NCBI RefSeq assembly: GCF_012927445.1
Contig: NZ_JABBPD010000007.1
Location: forward strand, 682,001 to 746,000
DNA from: Rhodoferax sp.
GTDB lineage: Bacteria; Pseudomonadota; Gammaproteobacteria; Burkholderiales; Burkholderiaceae_C
Direction: 5' to 3'
DNA length: 64,000 nucleotides
Every line of letters starts with the position of its first letter. The first letter of the stretch is position 1. The notes beneath the pieces are model-generated. The model saw nothing but the letters and a program-made list of their open reading frames with translations. It was not told where the DNA came from and did not search any database. The translations under genes were made by a program, and so were the position numbers. Shown here piece by piece: positions 19,229 through 28,228 of the stretch.

Positions 19229-21000
19229 CTTTCGCCATTCACGGCCTGGCGGTCGCCCGCGGCATTGCCATCGGGCGTGCGGTGCTGGTGGCCTCCAGCC
19301 GGGTGGACGTCGCGCACTATTTCATCGAGCCTTCCCAAGTGGAGTCCGAGATCGACCGGATTCGCATCGGGCGCAATGCGGTGGTGGACGAGATTCTTCG
19401 CCTGCAAGCCAGCTTGATGAACAAGGGCCCCAGAGAAGCGCCGCATGAGTTGACCGCCTTGCTGGACGTGCACCTGATGCTGTTGCAGGATGTCGAACTG
19501 ATTGCCGGCGTCAAGCACTGGATCACCCATCGCCTGTATAACGCGGAGTGGGCGCTCACAACGCAGCTGGAAGTGATTGCGCGCCAATTCGACGAAATGG
19601 AAGACGAGTACCTGCGCGGACGCAAGGCCGACCTGGAACAAATCACGGAGAAAGTGCTGCGCGCCATGAACGGTGTCGCCTCGGCCGTGGTGCCTGCCCC
19701 CGCTCGCACCGTCCGCAAAAAGTCGCAGCAGGACCTGTTGCTGGATGACACGGTGGATGTGCCGCTGATTCTGATCGCGCACGATCTGTCGCCGTCCGAC
19801 ATGCTGCAGTTCAAGCAGAGCGTGTTTGCCGGTTTCATCACCGATGTGGGCGGCAAGACTTCCCACACCGCCATCGTGGCCCGCAGCCTGGACATTCCGG
19901 CGGTGGTCGGCGCGCGCCTGAGCAGCCAGCTGGTGCGGCAGGACGACTGGGTCATCATCGACGGCGATGCCGGCGTGGTGGTGGTGGATCCGTCTCCCAT
20001 CATTCTGGCGGAGTATGGTTTCAAGCAGCGCCAGGGCGAACTCGAACGTGGCCGCCTGTCCCGCTTGCTCAACACCCCGGCGGTTACCCTGGACGGCCAA
20101 AAAATTGAATTGCTGGCCAACATCGAGATGCCGGAAGACGCGCCGGGCGCGGTCAAGGCCGGCGCGGTCGGTGTCGGCTTGTTCCGCAGCGAGTTTCTGT
20201 TCATGGGGCGCCAGGGCAAGCTGCCCAATGAAGAAGAACAGTACCAGGCCTACAAACGGGCCATCGAAGGCATGCAGGGTCTGCCGGTGACGATTCGCAC
20301 GGTCGATGTTGGGGCTGACAAACCGCTGGACAAGGCGTTGATGGACGGCGCCCACCTGAACCCGGCGCTGGGCCTGCGTGCCATTCGCTGGAGCCTGGCT
20401 GATCCGGCCATGTTTCTGACGCAGTTGCGGGCGATTCTGCGCGCCGCCGCCCATGGTCAGGCGAATTTACTGATCCCGATGCTGGTGCATGCCAGCGAAA
20501 TTCGCCACACCATGGCCCTGATTGACCGGGCCCGCGTGGAGCTGGACAACCGGGGCGTGGCTTATGGTCCGCTCAAGATCGGCGCCATGATCGAGATCCC
20601 GGCGGCGGCCCTCACGCTCAAGGTGTTCCTCAAATATTTTGATTTCCTGTCGATTGGCACCAATGATCTGATCCAGTACACGCTGGCGATCGACCGCGCC
20701 GATGAATCGGTGGCGCATTTGTACGACCCCTTGCATCCGGCGGTGCTGCGGCTGGTGGCGGGCACCATTGCCGAAGGCAGGGCGCAGGGCAAACCGGTGA
20801 GTGTTTGCGGTGAGATGGCGGGTGACGTCAGCCTGACCCGTTTGTTGCTGGGCATGGGGCTGCGCAGTTTTTCAATGCACCCGGCACAAATTCTGGCCGT
20901 GAAGCAAGAGGTGCTGCGCGCCGATACCAGCAAGCTGGCTGGCTGGGCCGAGCAGGTGATGTCCGACGACGAACCGGCGCTGCGAATGGCCCGGCACTAG
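19225..21000 (+). CDS. ptsI: Phosphoenolpyruvate-protein phosphotransferase (enzyme I)
   Basis: 591 residues from a GTG overlapping the HPr stop. It contains GGKTSHTAIVARSLDIPAVVG with the phospho-histidine at about residue 214, a PEP-binding FRSEFLFM segment, and SIGTNDLIQYTLAIDR and CGEMAGD near the C-terminus. It starts the PTS phosphorelay from PEP. The stop overlaps the convergent lrgB gene by four bases. Confidence 0.97.
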   Translation: MTFAIHGLAVARGIAIGRAVLVASSRVDVAHYFIEPSQVESEIDRIRIGRNAVVDEILRLQASLMNKGPREAPHELTALLDVHLMLLQDVELIAGVKHWITHRLYNAEWALTTQLEVIARQFDEMEDEYLRGRKADLEQITEKVLRAMNGVASAVVPAPARTVRKKSQQDLLLDDTVDVPLILIAHDLSPSDMLQFKQSVFAGFITDVGGKTSHTAIVARSLDIPAVVGARLSSQLVRQDDWVIIDGDAGVVVVDPSPIILAEYGFKQRQGELERGRLSRLLNTPAVTLDGQKIELLANIEMPEDAPGAVKAGAVGVGLFRSEFLFMGRQGKLPNEEEQYQAYKRAIEGMQGLPVTIRTVDVGADKPLDKALMDGAHLNPALGLRAIRWSLADPAMFLTQLRAILRAAAHGQANLLIPMLVHASEIRHTMALIDRARVELDNRGVAYGPLKIGAMIEIPAAALTLKVFLKYFDFLSIGTNDLIQYTLAIDRADESVAHLYDPLHPAVLRLVAGTIAEGRAQGKPVSVCGEMAGDVSLTRLLLGMGLRSFSMHPAQILAVKQEVLRADTSKLAGWAEQVMSDDEPALRMARH

Positions 21001-21728
21001 CCGCCCAACAGCCGGAACGCCAGCGGGATCAGCAGCGAGGCCAGCACCACCTGCAGGCCCAGTGCCAGCCCGGCATAAGCGCCGGCATCGGCGTTAACCT
21101 GCAGCGCCCGCGCCGCACCAATGCCGTGGGCGGCAGTGCCCAGCGCAAAACCGCGGGCCACCCAGCCCGGGGCGTTGCTGGGGATCTTCAGCGCATCAAA
21201 CAGGTATTTGCCGCTCAGGGCGCCGACCAGGCCGGTGATCACGGCAAACACCGCCGCCAGCGCGGGTATGCCGCCAATCTTGTCGGCAATGCCCATCGCC
21301 ACCGGGGCGGTGACCGATTTGGGCGCCAGCGACAGCACCACGTCGGTGGGCAAGCCAAAGGCCCAGCCCAACACCAGCGCCGAGCCACTGGCCGCCACGC
21401 CGCCCGCCAGTGCCGCCAGCAGCAAGACACGCCAGCGCTTGAGCAACTCAGCGCGGCGCTCCCACAGCGGCCAAGCCAGCGCGACCACCGCCGGGCCGAG
21501 CAGGAAGTGAATGAATTGCGCGCCGGCAAAGTAAGTGGGGTAACTCACGCCGGTAGCCAGCAGCACGCTGGCCAGGGTCACCACCGTCCACAGCACCGGA
21601 TTGGCCCACGGCGCCTGCTGCAGCCGCGCATAAGCGGCCTGCGCCAGCACATAAACCACCAGCGTGGCGGTCAGGCCAAACAGCGGCGTGGCGGAGAGAT
21701 AGACCCAGAGTTGAACGAAATCAGGCAT
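20997..21728 (-). CDS. lrgB: LrgB/CidB-family membrane protein
   Basis: 243 residues, highly hydrophobic, with the LrgB core LAPKSVTAPVAMGIADKIGG and a late RGFALGTAAHGIGAARAL segment. LrgAB/CidAB were proposed as holin-antiholin-like proteins and later shown to move small metabolites such as glycolate or pyruvate in plants and some bacteria. Its start overlaps the LrgA-like gene by 8 nt and it forms an operon with a glycolate oxidase subunit gene. Confidence 0.93.
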   Translation of the reverse strand: MPDFVQLWVYLSATPLFGLTATLVVYVLAQAAYARLQQAPWANPVLWTVVTLASVLLATGVSYPTYFAGAQFIHFLLGPAVVALAWPLWERRAELLKRWRVLLLAALAGGVAASGSALVLGWAFGLPTDVVLSLAPKSVTAPVAMGIADKIGGIPALAAVFAVITGLVGALSGKYLFDALKIPSNAPGWVARGFALGTAAHGIGAARALQVNADAGAYAGLALGLQVVLASLLIPLAFRLLGG

Positions 21729-22068
21729 CGGTTTTTCTCCGGCCCCAGTGCAAGGCCAACGCGGTGACCGCCAGCCCGATCCAGGTCGACAGCACGATCA
21801 CCACCAGCATGCGCACGCCGTACTGGCCGATCACCCCCAGATGTGTCATGACCCCGACGCCGACCGGCACAAACAGCAAGGAGAGGTGTGACAGCAAAAA
21901 ATTGGCGCACACCGCCACTGGCTCGCGCACCAGCGGCAGGCGCAGTGCCAGCAGCAGCAACAGCATCCCGATCACCGGGCCGGGAAACGGCAACGACAAG
22001 CCCCGGGAGAGCAGTTCGCCGATTGATTGCAGCGCCAGCAGCCAGGCCAAGCCACGCAGTCCATTCAT
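21721..22068 (-). CDS. lrgA: CidA/LrgA-family membrane protein
   Basis: 115 residues and four hydrophobic helices, with FPGPVIGMLLLLLAL and LLFVPVGVGVM as in CidA/LrgA proteins. It pairs with LrgB. It lies 13 nt downstream of the glcD-like gene on the same strand, so the three are probably one operon. Confidence 0.92.
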   Translation of the reverse strand: MNGLRGLAWLLALQSIGELLSRGLSLPFPGPVIGMLLLLLALRLPLVREPVAVCANFLLSHLSLLFVPVGVGVMTHLGVIGQYGVRMLVVIVLSTWIGLAVTALALHWGRRKTDA

Positions 22069-22081
22069 GAGGGTCGGGGGC

Positions 22082-23584
22082 CTAGAAGCGGGGTAAATCC
22101 GGGTGTTTGATCTGTCCGCCGCGCACCAGCATCTTGCCGTAATCGGCGCAACGGTTCAGCGTCGGAATCACCTTGCCGGGGTTGAGTAGGCCTTTGGCGT
22201 CAAAGGCGCGCTTGATGGCAAACATCTGCTCGTTTTCTGCGGCCGAAAACTGCACGCACATGGAGTTGAGCTTTTCCACGCCGACGCCGTGCTCGCCGGT
22301 GATGGTGCCCCCCATGGCGACGCTGGTTTCCAGAATTTCGGCGCCAAACAGCTCGCAGCGGTGCAGCTGGTCCGGGTCGTTGGCATCAAACAAAATCAGC
22401 GGGTGCAGGTTGCCGTCGCCGGCGTGGAACACGTTGGCGCAGCGCAGCTGGTATTTCTTTTCCATCTGCTGGATTGCCAGCAGGATGTCGGCCAGGCGCT
22501 TGCGCGGAATGGTGGAATCCATGCACATGTAGTCGGGGCTGATACGGCCGCTGGCCGGAAAGGCGTTTTTGCGGCCACTCCAGAATTTCAGCCGTTCGGC
22601 TTCGTCTTTGCTGACGGCAATGGCGGTGGCGCCGTGTGTGCGCAGCACCGCGCTCATGCGGCCGATTTCTTCTTCCACCTCTTCGATCGTGCCGTCGCTT
22701 TCGCACAGCAAAATCGCCTCGGCGTTCAGGTCGTAGCCGGCATGGACGTAGTCTTCTACCGCCGCGGTCATGGGTTTGTCCATCATTTCCAGCCCGGCCG
22801 GGATGATGCCGGCGGCAATCACCGCCGCCACCGCGTCGCCCGCTTTGCGGAGATCGTCAAAGCTGGCCATGATGCAGCGCGCCAATTGCGGTTGGGGGAT
22901 CAGTTTGACGGTGACCTCGGTGGTAACCGCCAGCATGCCTTCCGAGCCAATGACAATGCTCAGCAAGTCAAAGCCGGCGGCGTCCAGCGCCTCCGAGCCG
23001 AATTCAACCGCCTCGCCCTCCATCGTGAAGCCCTTGACCTTGAGCACGTTGTGCAGGGTGAGTCCGTATTTCAGGCAGTGCACGCCGCCCGAGTTTTCCG
23101 CCACGTTGCCGCCGATGGTGCAGGCGATCTGGCTTGACGGATCCGGCGCGTAATACAGGCCATGCGCCGCCGCGGCTTCGCTGATGGCCAAGTTGCGCAC
23201 GCCGCACTGCACGACCGCGGTGCGGCTGAGCCGGTCAATTTTCAGGATCTTGTTGAATTTGGCCAGCGACAGCGTGACCCCCAGCCGATGCGGCATGGCA
23301 CCGCCCGACAAGCCGGTGCCAGCACCGCGCGCCACCACCGGCACGTCCAGCGCGTGGCAGGTGCGCAGCACGGCTTGCACCTGCTCCTGGGTTTCGGGCA
23401 GGGCGACCACCAGCGGGCGCTGGCGGTAGGCCGTCAGCCCATCGCACTCAAACGGCGTCGTGTCTTCCTTGTGCCAGAGCAGGGCGTGTGCCGGTAAAAC
23501 GGCCTCTAGCTCCCGTACTATCTGCGCCTGGCGCTCTGATCTTTGTAGCAACTCTTGCTGCTCAGGAGAGATGGGTGCATTCAT
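22082..23584 (-). CDS. glcD: FAD-binding glycolate/lactate-type oxidase subunit (GlcD)
   Basis: 500 residues from the ATG at 23584 (MNAPISPEQQELL). A GTG at 23596 could extend it by four residues. It has the PCMH-type FAD-binding signature VVARGAGTGLSGGA and IGGNVAENSGGVH, and the C-terminal NVFHAGDGNLHPL and GTITGEHGVG motifs of the GlcD/D-lactate dehydrogenase family. It oxidises a 2-hydroxy acid. GlcE and GlcF are not adjacent. Co-occurrence with lrgAB fits glycolate handling. A degenerate copy of the dispersed element may lie near the start of the coding region. Confidence 0.92.
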   Translation of the reverse strand: MNAPISPEQQELLQRSERQAQIVRELEAVLPAHALLWHKEDTTPFECDGLTAYRQRPLVVALPETQEQVQAVLRTCHALDVPVVARGAGTGLSGGAMPHRLGVTLSLAKFNKILKIDRLSRTAVVQCGVRNLAISEAAAAHGLYYAPDPSSQIACTIGGNVAENSGGVHCLKYGLTLHNVLKVKGFTMEGEAVEFGSEALDAAGFDLLSIVIGSEGMLAVTTEVTVKLIPQPQLARCIMASFDDLRKAGDAVAAVIAAGIIPAGLEMMDKPMTAAVEDYVHAGYDLNAEAILLCESDGTIEEVEEEIGRMSAVLRTHGATAIAVSKDEAERLKFWSGRKNAFPASGRISPDYMCMDSTIPRKRLADILLAIQQMEKKYQLRCANVFHAGDGNLHPLILFDANDPDQLHRCELFGAEILETSVAMGGTITGEHGVGVEKLNSMCVQFSAAENEQMFAIKRAFDAKGLLNPGKVIPTLNRCADYGKMLVRGGQIKHPDLPRF

Positions 23585-23682
23585 GCTGGATTCCACGCGT
23601 CAATTAAATAATGGCTTCAACTGTAGAGGGAAGCCGGGTCGGCCGGTGTGAGGAATTTTGCAAACAGGCGTGAAAACAAGGG

Positions 23683-23740
23683 TGCTACTAATTTAATAGC
23701 TGCTTGCGCAAGCAACACGGGGGCTAGCGGCTGATTTGAT
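23683..23740 (-). repeat. Dispersed palindromic element, copy 2
   Basis: GCTACTAATTTAATAGC, then the palindrome TGCTTGCGCAAGCA, then GGGGGCTAGCGGCTGATTTG. Inverted relative to copy 1. Located between the LysR gene and glcD. Confidence 0.8.
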
Positions 23741-23750
23741 GTAAAAAAGA

Positions 23751-24623
23751 TCAGGCCACGCTTTTTTTCAGCCATTCGGCAAACGCTGCGCACTCCCAGC
23801 GGTCCATCATGCCGGTGCGCCAGCACAGGTAGTGCGCGTGCGGGCTGGGCACATTCATGTCATACAGGCGCACCAGCGAGCCATGCTCCAGCCAGGGAGC
23901 GCCCAGCTTCAGGCGCACCAGCGCCACCCCCATGCCGGCGGCGGCCCCGTCGCACAGCAGACCGACATCGTTGAACTGCGAGCCTTCCAGCGGTTCGGGC
24001 CAGTCCAGGTGGTTGGCGGCAAACCAGGTGCGCCAGGGCTCCAGCGGGCTGCGCAAGAGGCTCTCGCCTTCCAGGTCTTCCGGCAGCACAAAAGGTCCGT
24101 GTTCGCGCACATAGGACGGCGAGGCCAGCGGCGTCACTTCGTCCTTGAACAGGCACACATGCTCGACGTCGGCGTAGCGGCCGGTGCCAAAACGAATCGT
24201 CAGGTCGGCGTCTTCCGCCACCACGTCGAGCAAGGGAATGGACACCTGCAAGGTCACGTCGATCTCCGGATAGGCTTCGGTGAACTGGCGCAGCCGCGGG
24301 ATCAGGATGGAGCGGGCAAAGGTCGGGGTGACGGCCAGCCGCAGTTTGCGTTTGCCGGGCACTGCCGCCGAAATCGGGAATTTTTGCAGCGTGGCCAGCC
24401 CTTCGCGCACATGCGCCAGGTACTCGCTGCCTTCGGTGGTGAGTGAAAAGTCAGCGCGCCCGAACAGCTTGGTGCCAATGATTTGTTCCAGTTGCTTGAC
24501 GCGGTGGCTCACGGCGCTGGGGGTCACGCACAGTTCTTCGGCGGTCTGCGTCACGCTGCGTAGACGGGCCAACGCCTCAAACGTCAACAGGCATTGGATG
24601 GGTGGGATGCGGGCAGCGGTCAT
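23751..24623 (-). CDS. LysR-family transcriptional regulator (GcvA/AmpR-like)
   Basis: 290 residues with an N-terminal winged helix (residues about 5-65, LRSVTQTAEELCVTPSAVSHRVKQLEQ) and a type 2 periplasmic-binding-like effector domain. MTAARIPPIQCLLTFEALAR is the start typical of GcvA-like members. It sits upstream of glcD-lrgA-lrgB on the same strand, with a repeat element between. Control of that operon is plausible but unproven. It is divergent from psd. Confidence 0.9.
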   Translation of the reverse strand: MTAARIPPIQCLLTFEALARLRSVTQTAEELCVTPSAVSHRVKQLEQIIGTKLFGRADFSLTTEGSEYLAHVREGLATLQKFPISAAVPGKRKLRLAVTPTFARSILIPRLRQFTEAYPEIDVTLQVSIPLLDVVAEDADLTIRFGTGRYADVEHVCLFKDEVTPLASPSYVREHGPFVLPEDLEGESLLRSPLEPWRTWFAANHLDWPEPLEGSQFNDVGLLCDGAAAGMGVALVRLKLGAPWLEHGSLVRLYDMNVPSPHAHYLCWRTGMMDRWECAAFAEWLKKSVA

Positions 24624-24710
24624 GCGGGCATTGTCCCACCGCGCGGATCATGCGGGCGCCCCAGAGGCGCTGGGTACAATTCCGGCCATTCTCACCACCG
24701 GTAGCCATCC

Positions 24711-25559
24711 ATGTCAGACCGTCTAGCCGTGCTGCCGCAATATCTTCTCCCCAAGCAGGCCCTGACGGCCCTGGCCGGGCTGATCGCCTCTGCCCGCGGC
24801 GGCAGTCTGACCACGCGCCTGATCAAGTGGTTTGTCGGGCGCTACGGCGTCAACATGAGCGAGGCCGCCAACCCCGACCTGGCCAGCTACCCCACGTTCA
24901 ATGATTTTTTCACCCGTGCCCTGAAAGAGGGCGCCCGGCCCCTGGCCCGTGCCGACCTGATTTGCCCGGTCGATGGCGCCATCAGCCAGTTTGGCGCGAT
25001 GGAACGGGATCAGATTTACCAGGCCAAAGGACACCACTACTCCAGCACCGCTTTGGTGGGGGGCGATGCCGCGCTGGCGGCCCAGTTTGACGACGGCAGT
25101 TTTGCCACCCTGTATCTGAGTCCCAAGGACTATCACCGCATTCACATGCCGTGCGACGGCCGGCTGCTGCGCATGATTCATGTGCCGGGGGCGCTGTTTT
25201 CGGTCAATCCGACCACCGCCCGTGGCGTGCCGGGGCTGTTCGCCCGCAATGAACGGGTGGTCTGTGTCTTTGAGTCCGCGCGCGGCCCGTTTGTGCTGGT
25301 GCTGGTGGGCGCCACCATCGTCGGCAGCATGGCCACCGTCTGGCATGGCGTGGTGAACGCCAAGTGCAGCGGTCAGGTGCGCGAATGGCGCTATGACGAC
25401 CAATCGGTCGTGCTGCAACAAGGTCAGGAAATGGGCCGCTTTTTGCTGGGCTCCACCGTGGTGATGCTGTTCCCGAAAGGCCCGCTGCAGTTCAATCCAG
25501 CCTGGGCCCCCGCCGGCGCCATTCGGCTGGGTGAGGTCATGGCCAGCCAGTCGGCCTAG
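24711..25559 (+). CDS. psd: Phosphatidylserine decarboxylase proenzyme
   Basis: 282 residues. The C-terminal LGST motif (in GRFLLGSTVVML) is the self-cleavage site that makes the pyruvoyl cofactor. YLSPKDYHRIHMP and FNDFFTRAL are also family signatures. It converts phosphatidylserine to phosphatidylethanolamine at the inner membrane. The size matches proteobacterial Psd. Confidence 0.96.
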   Translation: MSDRLAVLPQYLLPKQALTALAGLIASARGGSLTTRLIKWFVGRYGVNMSEAANPDLASYPTFNDFFTRALKEGARPLARADLICPVDGAISQFGAMERDQIYQAKGHHYSSTALVGGDAALAAQFDDGSFATLYLSPKDYHRIHMPCDGRLLRMIHVPGALFSVNPTTARGVPGLFARNERVVCVFESARGPFVLVLVGATIVGSMATVWHGVVNAKCSGQVREWRYDDQSVVLQQGQEMGRFLLGSTVVMLFPKGPLQFNPAWAPAGAIRLGEVMASQSA

Positions 25560-25586
25560 ACCGCACTGGGCTGCCACAATGGGCCC

Positions 25587-26372
25587 ATGAACTACGAACA
25601 CTTGCTGGTTTCCACCAGTGGCCCGATCACCACCATCACCTTGAATCGGCCCGAGAAGCGCAACGCGCTGGCCATGCCGGTCATGCGGGAGTTGACGCAG
25701 GCCTTGCGCGAGGTGGCCCAGAGCGAGGCGCTGGGCGTGATTCTGGCGGCCAACGGCCCGGTCTTCAGTGCCGGCCATAACTTTGGCGACATGGCCGGTG
25801 CCACGCTGGAACAGGCGCGCGAATTGTTTGCGGTCTGTACCGAGATGATGGACGCCATCCAGGCGATGCCGCAGCCGGTGATTGCCAAGGTGCATGCGCT
25901 GGCGACCGCGGCCGGTTGCCAGCTGGTGGCAACCTGCGATCTGGCCATTGCCGCCGACACGGCGGGCTTTGCCATTCCGGGCGGCAAGGCCGGCCTGTTT
26001 TGTCACACGCCGCTGGTCGCGGTTGCGCGCAGTGTCGGGCGGAAGCGGGCGTTGGAGATGGCCCTCACTGGCGATGCGATTGATGCCGCCACCGCCGCCG
26101 ACTGGGGTTTGATCAACAAGGCGGTGCCGGCCGATCAGCTCGATGCGGCGGTGCTGGACTTGATCACCCGCGCCACCCGGGGCAGCGCGCTGTCCAAGGC
26201 GTTGGGCAAGCAGGGCTTTTACCAGCAGGTCGGTTTGCCGCAGGCGCAGGCGTACCAGCTGGCGGTCGAGTTGATGGCCACCGCGGCCATGACGCCGGAT
26301 GCGCAGGAAGGGATTCAGGCCTTTCTGCAAAAACGCCACGCGCAATTCACGCAGCGACCGTCGATTACTTGA
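25587..26372 (+). CDS. Crotonase (enoyl-CoA hydratase/isomerase) family protein
   Basis: 261 residues with the crotonase oxyanion-hole segments FSAGHNFGDM and ATAAGCQLVATCDLAIA. The two glutamates of classical enoyl-CoA hydratase are not at the expected places (CQLV and IPGGKAGLFCHTP instead), resembling the ECHDC3-like branch, so hydratase activity is uncertain. It follows psd by 27 nt. Its 3' end overlaps convergent purU by 8 nt. Confidence 0.85.
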   Translation: MNYEHLLVSTSGPITTITLNRPEKRNALAMPVMRELTQALREVAQSEALGVILAANGPVFSAGHNFGDMAGATLEQARELFAVCTEMMDAIQAMPQPVIAKVHALATAAGCQLVATCDLAIAADTAGFAIPGGKAGLFCHTPLVAVARSVGRKRALEMALTGDAIDAATAADWGLINKAVPADQLDAAVLDLITRATRGSALSKALGKQGFYQQVGLPQAQAYQLAVELMATAAMTPDAQEGIQAFLQKRHAQFTQRPSIT

Positions 26373-27213
26373 AGATCACCGTTTTGTGGCCATTGATCAG
26401 CACGCGGTGCTCGCTGTGCCACTTGACGGCGCGGGCCAGCACCTGGCTCTCGGTATCGCGGCCGAGCGTCGTCAGGTCTTCCACTGTCTTGCTGTGGTCG
26501 ACGCGCGCCACATCCTGTTCAATGATCGGGCCTTCGTCCAGATCGGCGGTCACGTAGTGGGCGGTGGCACCAATCAGTTTCACGCCCCGGTCATGCGCCT
26601 GGTAGTAAGGTTTGGCCCCCTTGAAGCTGGGCAGGAACGAGTGGTGGATATTGATGGCGCGCCCTGACAGCTTGCGGCACAGGTCATCGCTTAGCACCTG
26701 CATGTAGCGGGCCAGCACCACCAGTTCCGCTTCTTCGGCCTGAATGATTTCGTACTGTTTGGCTTCCACTTGGGCCTTGGTGGCGCTGGTCACCGGAAAG
26801 TGATGAAACGGCACGTTGTAGCTGGCCGCGAGTTGGTAGAACTCGCGGTGGTTAGAAATAATGGCGCGAATGTCCAGCCCCAAAAAGCCGCTTTTCCAGC
26901 GAAACAGCAGGTCGTTCAGACAGTGGCCTTCCTTGCTGACCATGATCACCGCGCGCATCGGCAGTGCCCGGGCGTGCAGGCGCCACGTCAGGTCGAAGGG
27001 CTGCGCAAACTCATCGAGCTGGGTCTTGAGTTCTTCATGCGTCAGTTGGGCGCAGGCAAATTGCACCCGCATGAAAAACAGACCGGTGTCGCGGTCGTTG
27101 TACTGGGCGGCTTCTTCAATGTTGCCGCCGCGCGCCAGCAAAAATCCGGATACCGCGTGCACCAGCCCCAAGCGGTCCGGGCATGACAGGGTCAATATAT
27201 AAGTAGGGTTCAT
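26365..27213 (-). CDS. purU: Formyltetrahydrofolate deformylase
   Basis: 282 residues from the ATG at 27213 (MNPTYILTLSCPDRLGLVHAV). N-terminal ACT domain (about 1-80), then a formyltransferase-like domain with NIHHSFLPSF and the histidine/aspartate region ATAHYVTADLDEGPIIEQDV. It releases formate from 10-formyl-THF to supply PurT and to balance one-carbon units. A longer frame from 27294 lacks family similarity at the N-terminus. Confidence 0.95.
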   Translation of the reverse strand: MNPTYILTLSCPDRLGLVHAVSGFLLARGGNIEEAAQYNDRDTGLFFMRVQFACAQLTHEELKTQLDEFAQPFDLTWRLHARALPMRAVIMVSKEGHCLNDLLFRWKSGFLGLDIRAIISNHREFYQLAASYNVPFHHFPVTSATKAQVEAKQYEIIQAEEAELVVLARYMQVLSDDLCRKLSGRAINIHHSFLPSFKGAKPYYQAHDRGVKLIGATAHYVTADLDEGPIIEQDVARVDHSKTVEDLTTLGRDTESQVLARAVKWHSEHRVLINGHKTVIFK

Positions 27214-27316
27214 GGTGTCTGAATTGTCGCAGGGCCACGACGGCTCTGACGGGGGAAGCATCAAGTGACAGGGAAATCTTCGGCTGCAGGCCATGAGCCG
27301 TCAGGAGGCATTGGAC

Positions 27317-27478
27317 TCAAGGCATTTGTTCCGGCGTCGGCGCGGCGGCTGGCTGGCGCTGGCTCGCGATGAAATTGGCGCAATAGTCCACGAGCGGGGC
27401 AGGCCGGGCGGTCCAGACCTGATCTTCTTGCGCTATAGCTTCTGTAGCGGGTGACGCTGGTTCTGCGCTGAAAATCAC
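27317..27478 (-). CDS. Possible small protein after chaN
   Basis: A 53-residue frame starting with GTG at 27478, 16 nt after the chaN stop and in the same frame, with AAGG about 8 nt upstream. It reads VIFSAEPASPATEAIAQED and later VDYCANFIASQ, ending at TGA. Composition is Ala/Pro-rich like its neighbours. A palindromic fragment (GCTACAGAAGCTATAGC) similar to the dispersed element lies within it. I recognise no family. It may be a real cistron or chance. Confidence 0.3.
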   Translation of the reverse strand: MIFSAEPASPATEAIAQEDQVWTARPAPLVDYCANFIASQRQPAAAPTPEQMP

Positions 27479-27493
27479 GGTTTTTACCTTGAA

Positions 27494-28174
27494 CTACGGG
27501 GCCAGGTGCTGGGGGATGCCCAGAGCGCGCTCCACATGGCCGCTGCCGGCCAGCAGCACCACGGTTTTGCCCGGCCGGGCGGCTTTGATCAGGGTTTCGG
27601 CCATGGCAGCATCGCGGGCAATCTGGATGCGCGTCATCGGTGAAATCTGGCTTTCCGGCAGCAACTCACAGTGGCCCCGGCGGATGTTTTGCTGCTGGGC
27701 TTTGAGTGCCGGACCCGTCAGCAGCCGGTCAAATTCGGCATTGCGCATCGCGTCGCGCAGGCGTGCGCTGGGCAGGTTGGCGCCCAGCACCGGCACCCCG
27801 GCGCGCACCGCCGCCATGATGGCCGGACGGTAGGTCGCCCACGGCCAGACTTTGTTGTCCCACTGCAGGGCGGCGCGCACCTGGTTTTCATCCGCCGCGC
27901 GGTCGAGTGGTTCGGTCGATTGGCCGGCACTGGCCATCTCCAGTGCCAAGGCGGCCAACAGGTGCTGGTGAGCAAGGGATTCCACCACCAAGCGCTGAAT
28001 ACGCTGGTGATCCGGCGCATCGTGCTGCTCGCCCAGCAGGATCGCGTCAGCCGGCAATAACTGGTTGAGCTGTCGGGTTTGAAACGGGTCGAGTGGGCGC
28101 TTGTCCGGTGCCGGGGCGGCACAGCCTTGCAAGCCAAGAATGAGGGCAACGAGCCCAAAATGACGGAAGCGCAT
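27494..28174 (-). CDS. chaN: ChaN-family lipoprotein
   Basis: 226 residues with a lipoprotein signal (lipobox LQGC, about residue 17). The body carries ILLGEQHDAPDHQR and ALEMASAGQ, characteristic of the ChaN/haem-binding uptake protein fold related to the erythromycin esterase-like group. It probably faces the periplasm. Experimental haem binding is known only for Campylobacter ChaN. It lies in a run of minus-strand genes with DUF3567 and DUF3108 proteins upstream. Confidence 0.85.
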   Translation of the reverse strand: MRFRHFGLVALILGLQGCAAPAPDKRPLDPFQTRQLNQLLPADAILLGEQHDAPDHQRIQRLVVESLAHQHLLAALALEMASAGQSTEPLDRAADENQVRAALQWDNKVWPWATYRPAIMAAVRAGVPVLGANLPSARLRDAMRNAEFDRLLTGPALKAQQQNIRRGHCELLPESQISPMTRIQIARDAAMAETLIKAARPGKTVVLLAGSGHVERALGIPQHLAP

Positions 28175-28228
28175 CAGTCCACTTTTGTCACGTCATAAGC
28201 GGAGTGATCGCGGCTGAACCTTGCCGTG

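Noticed and set aside
24723..26345. 540-codon minus-strand frame across psd and the crotonase
   Set aside because: It crosses two well-supported plus-strand genes and shows no recognisable protein features.
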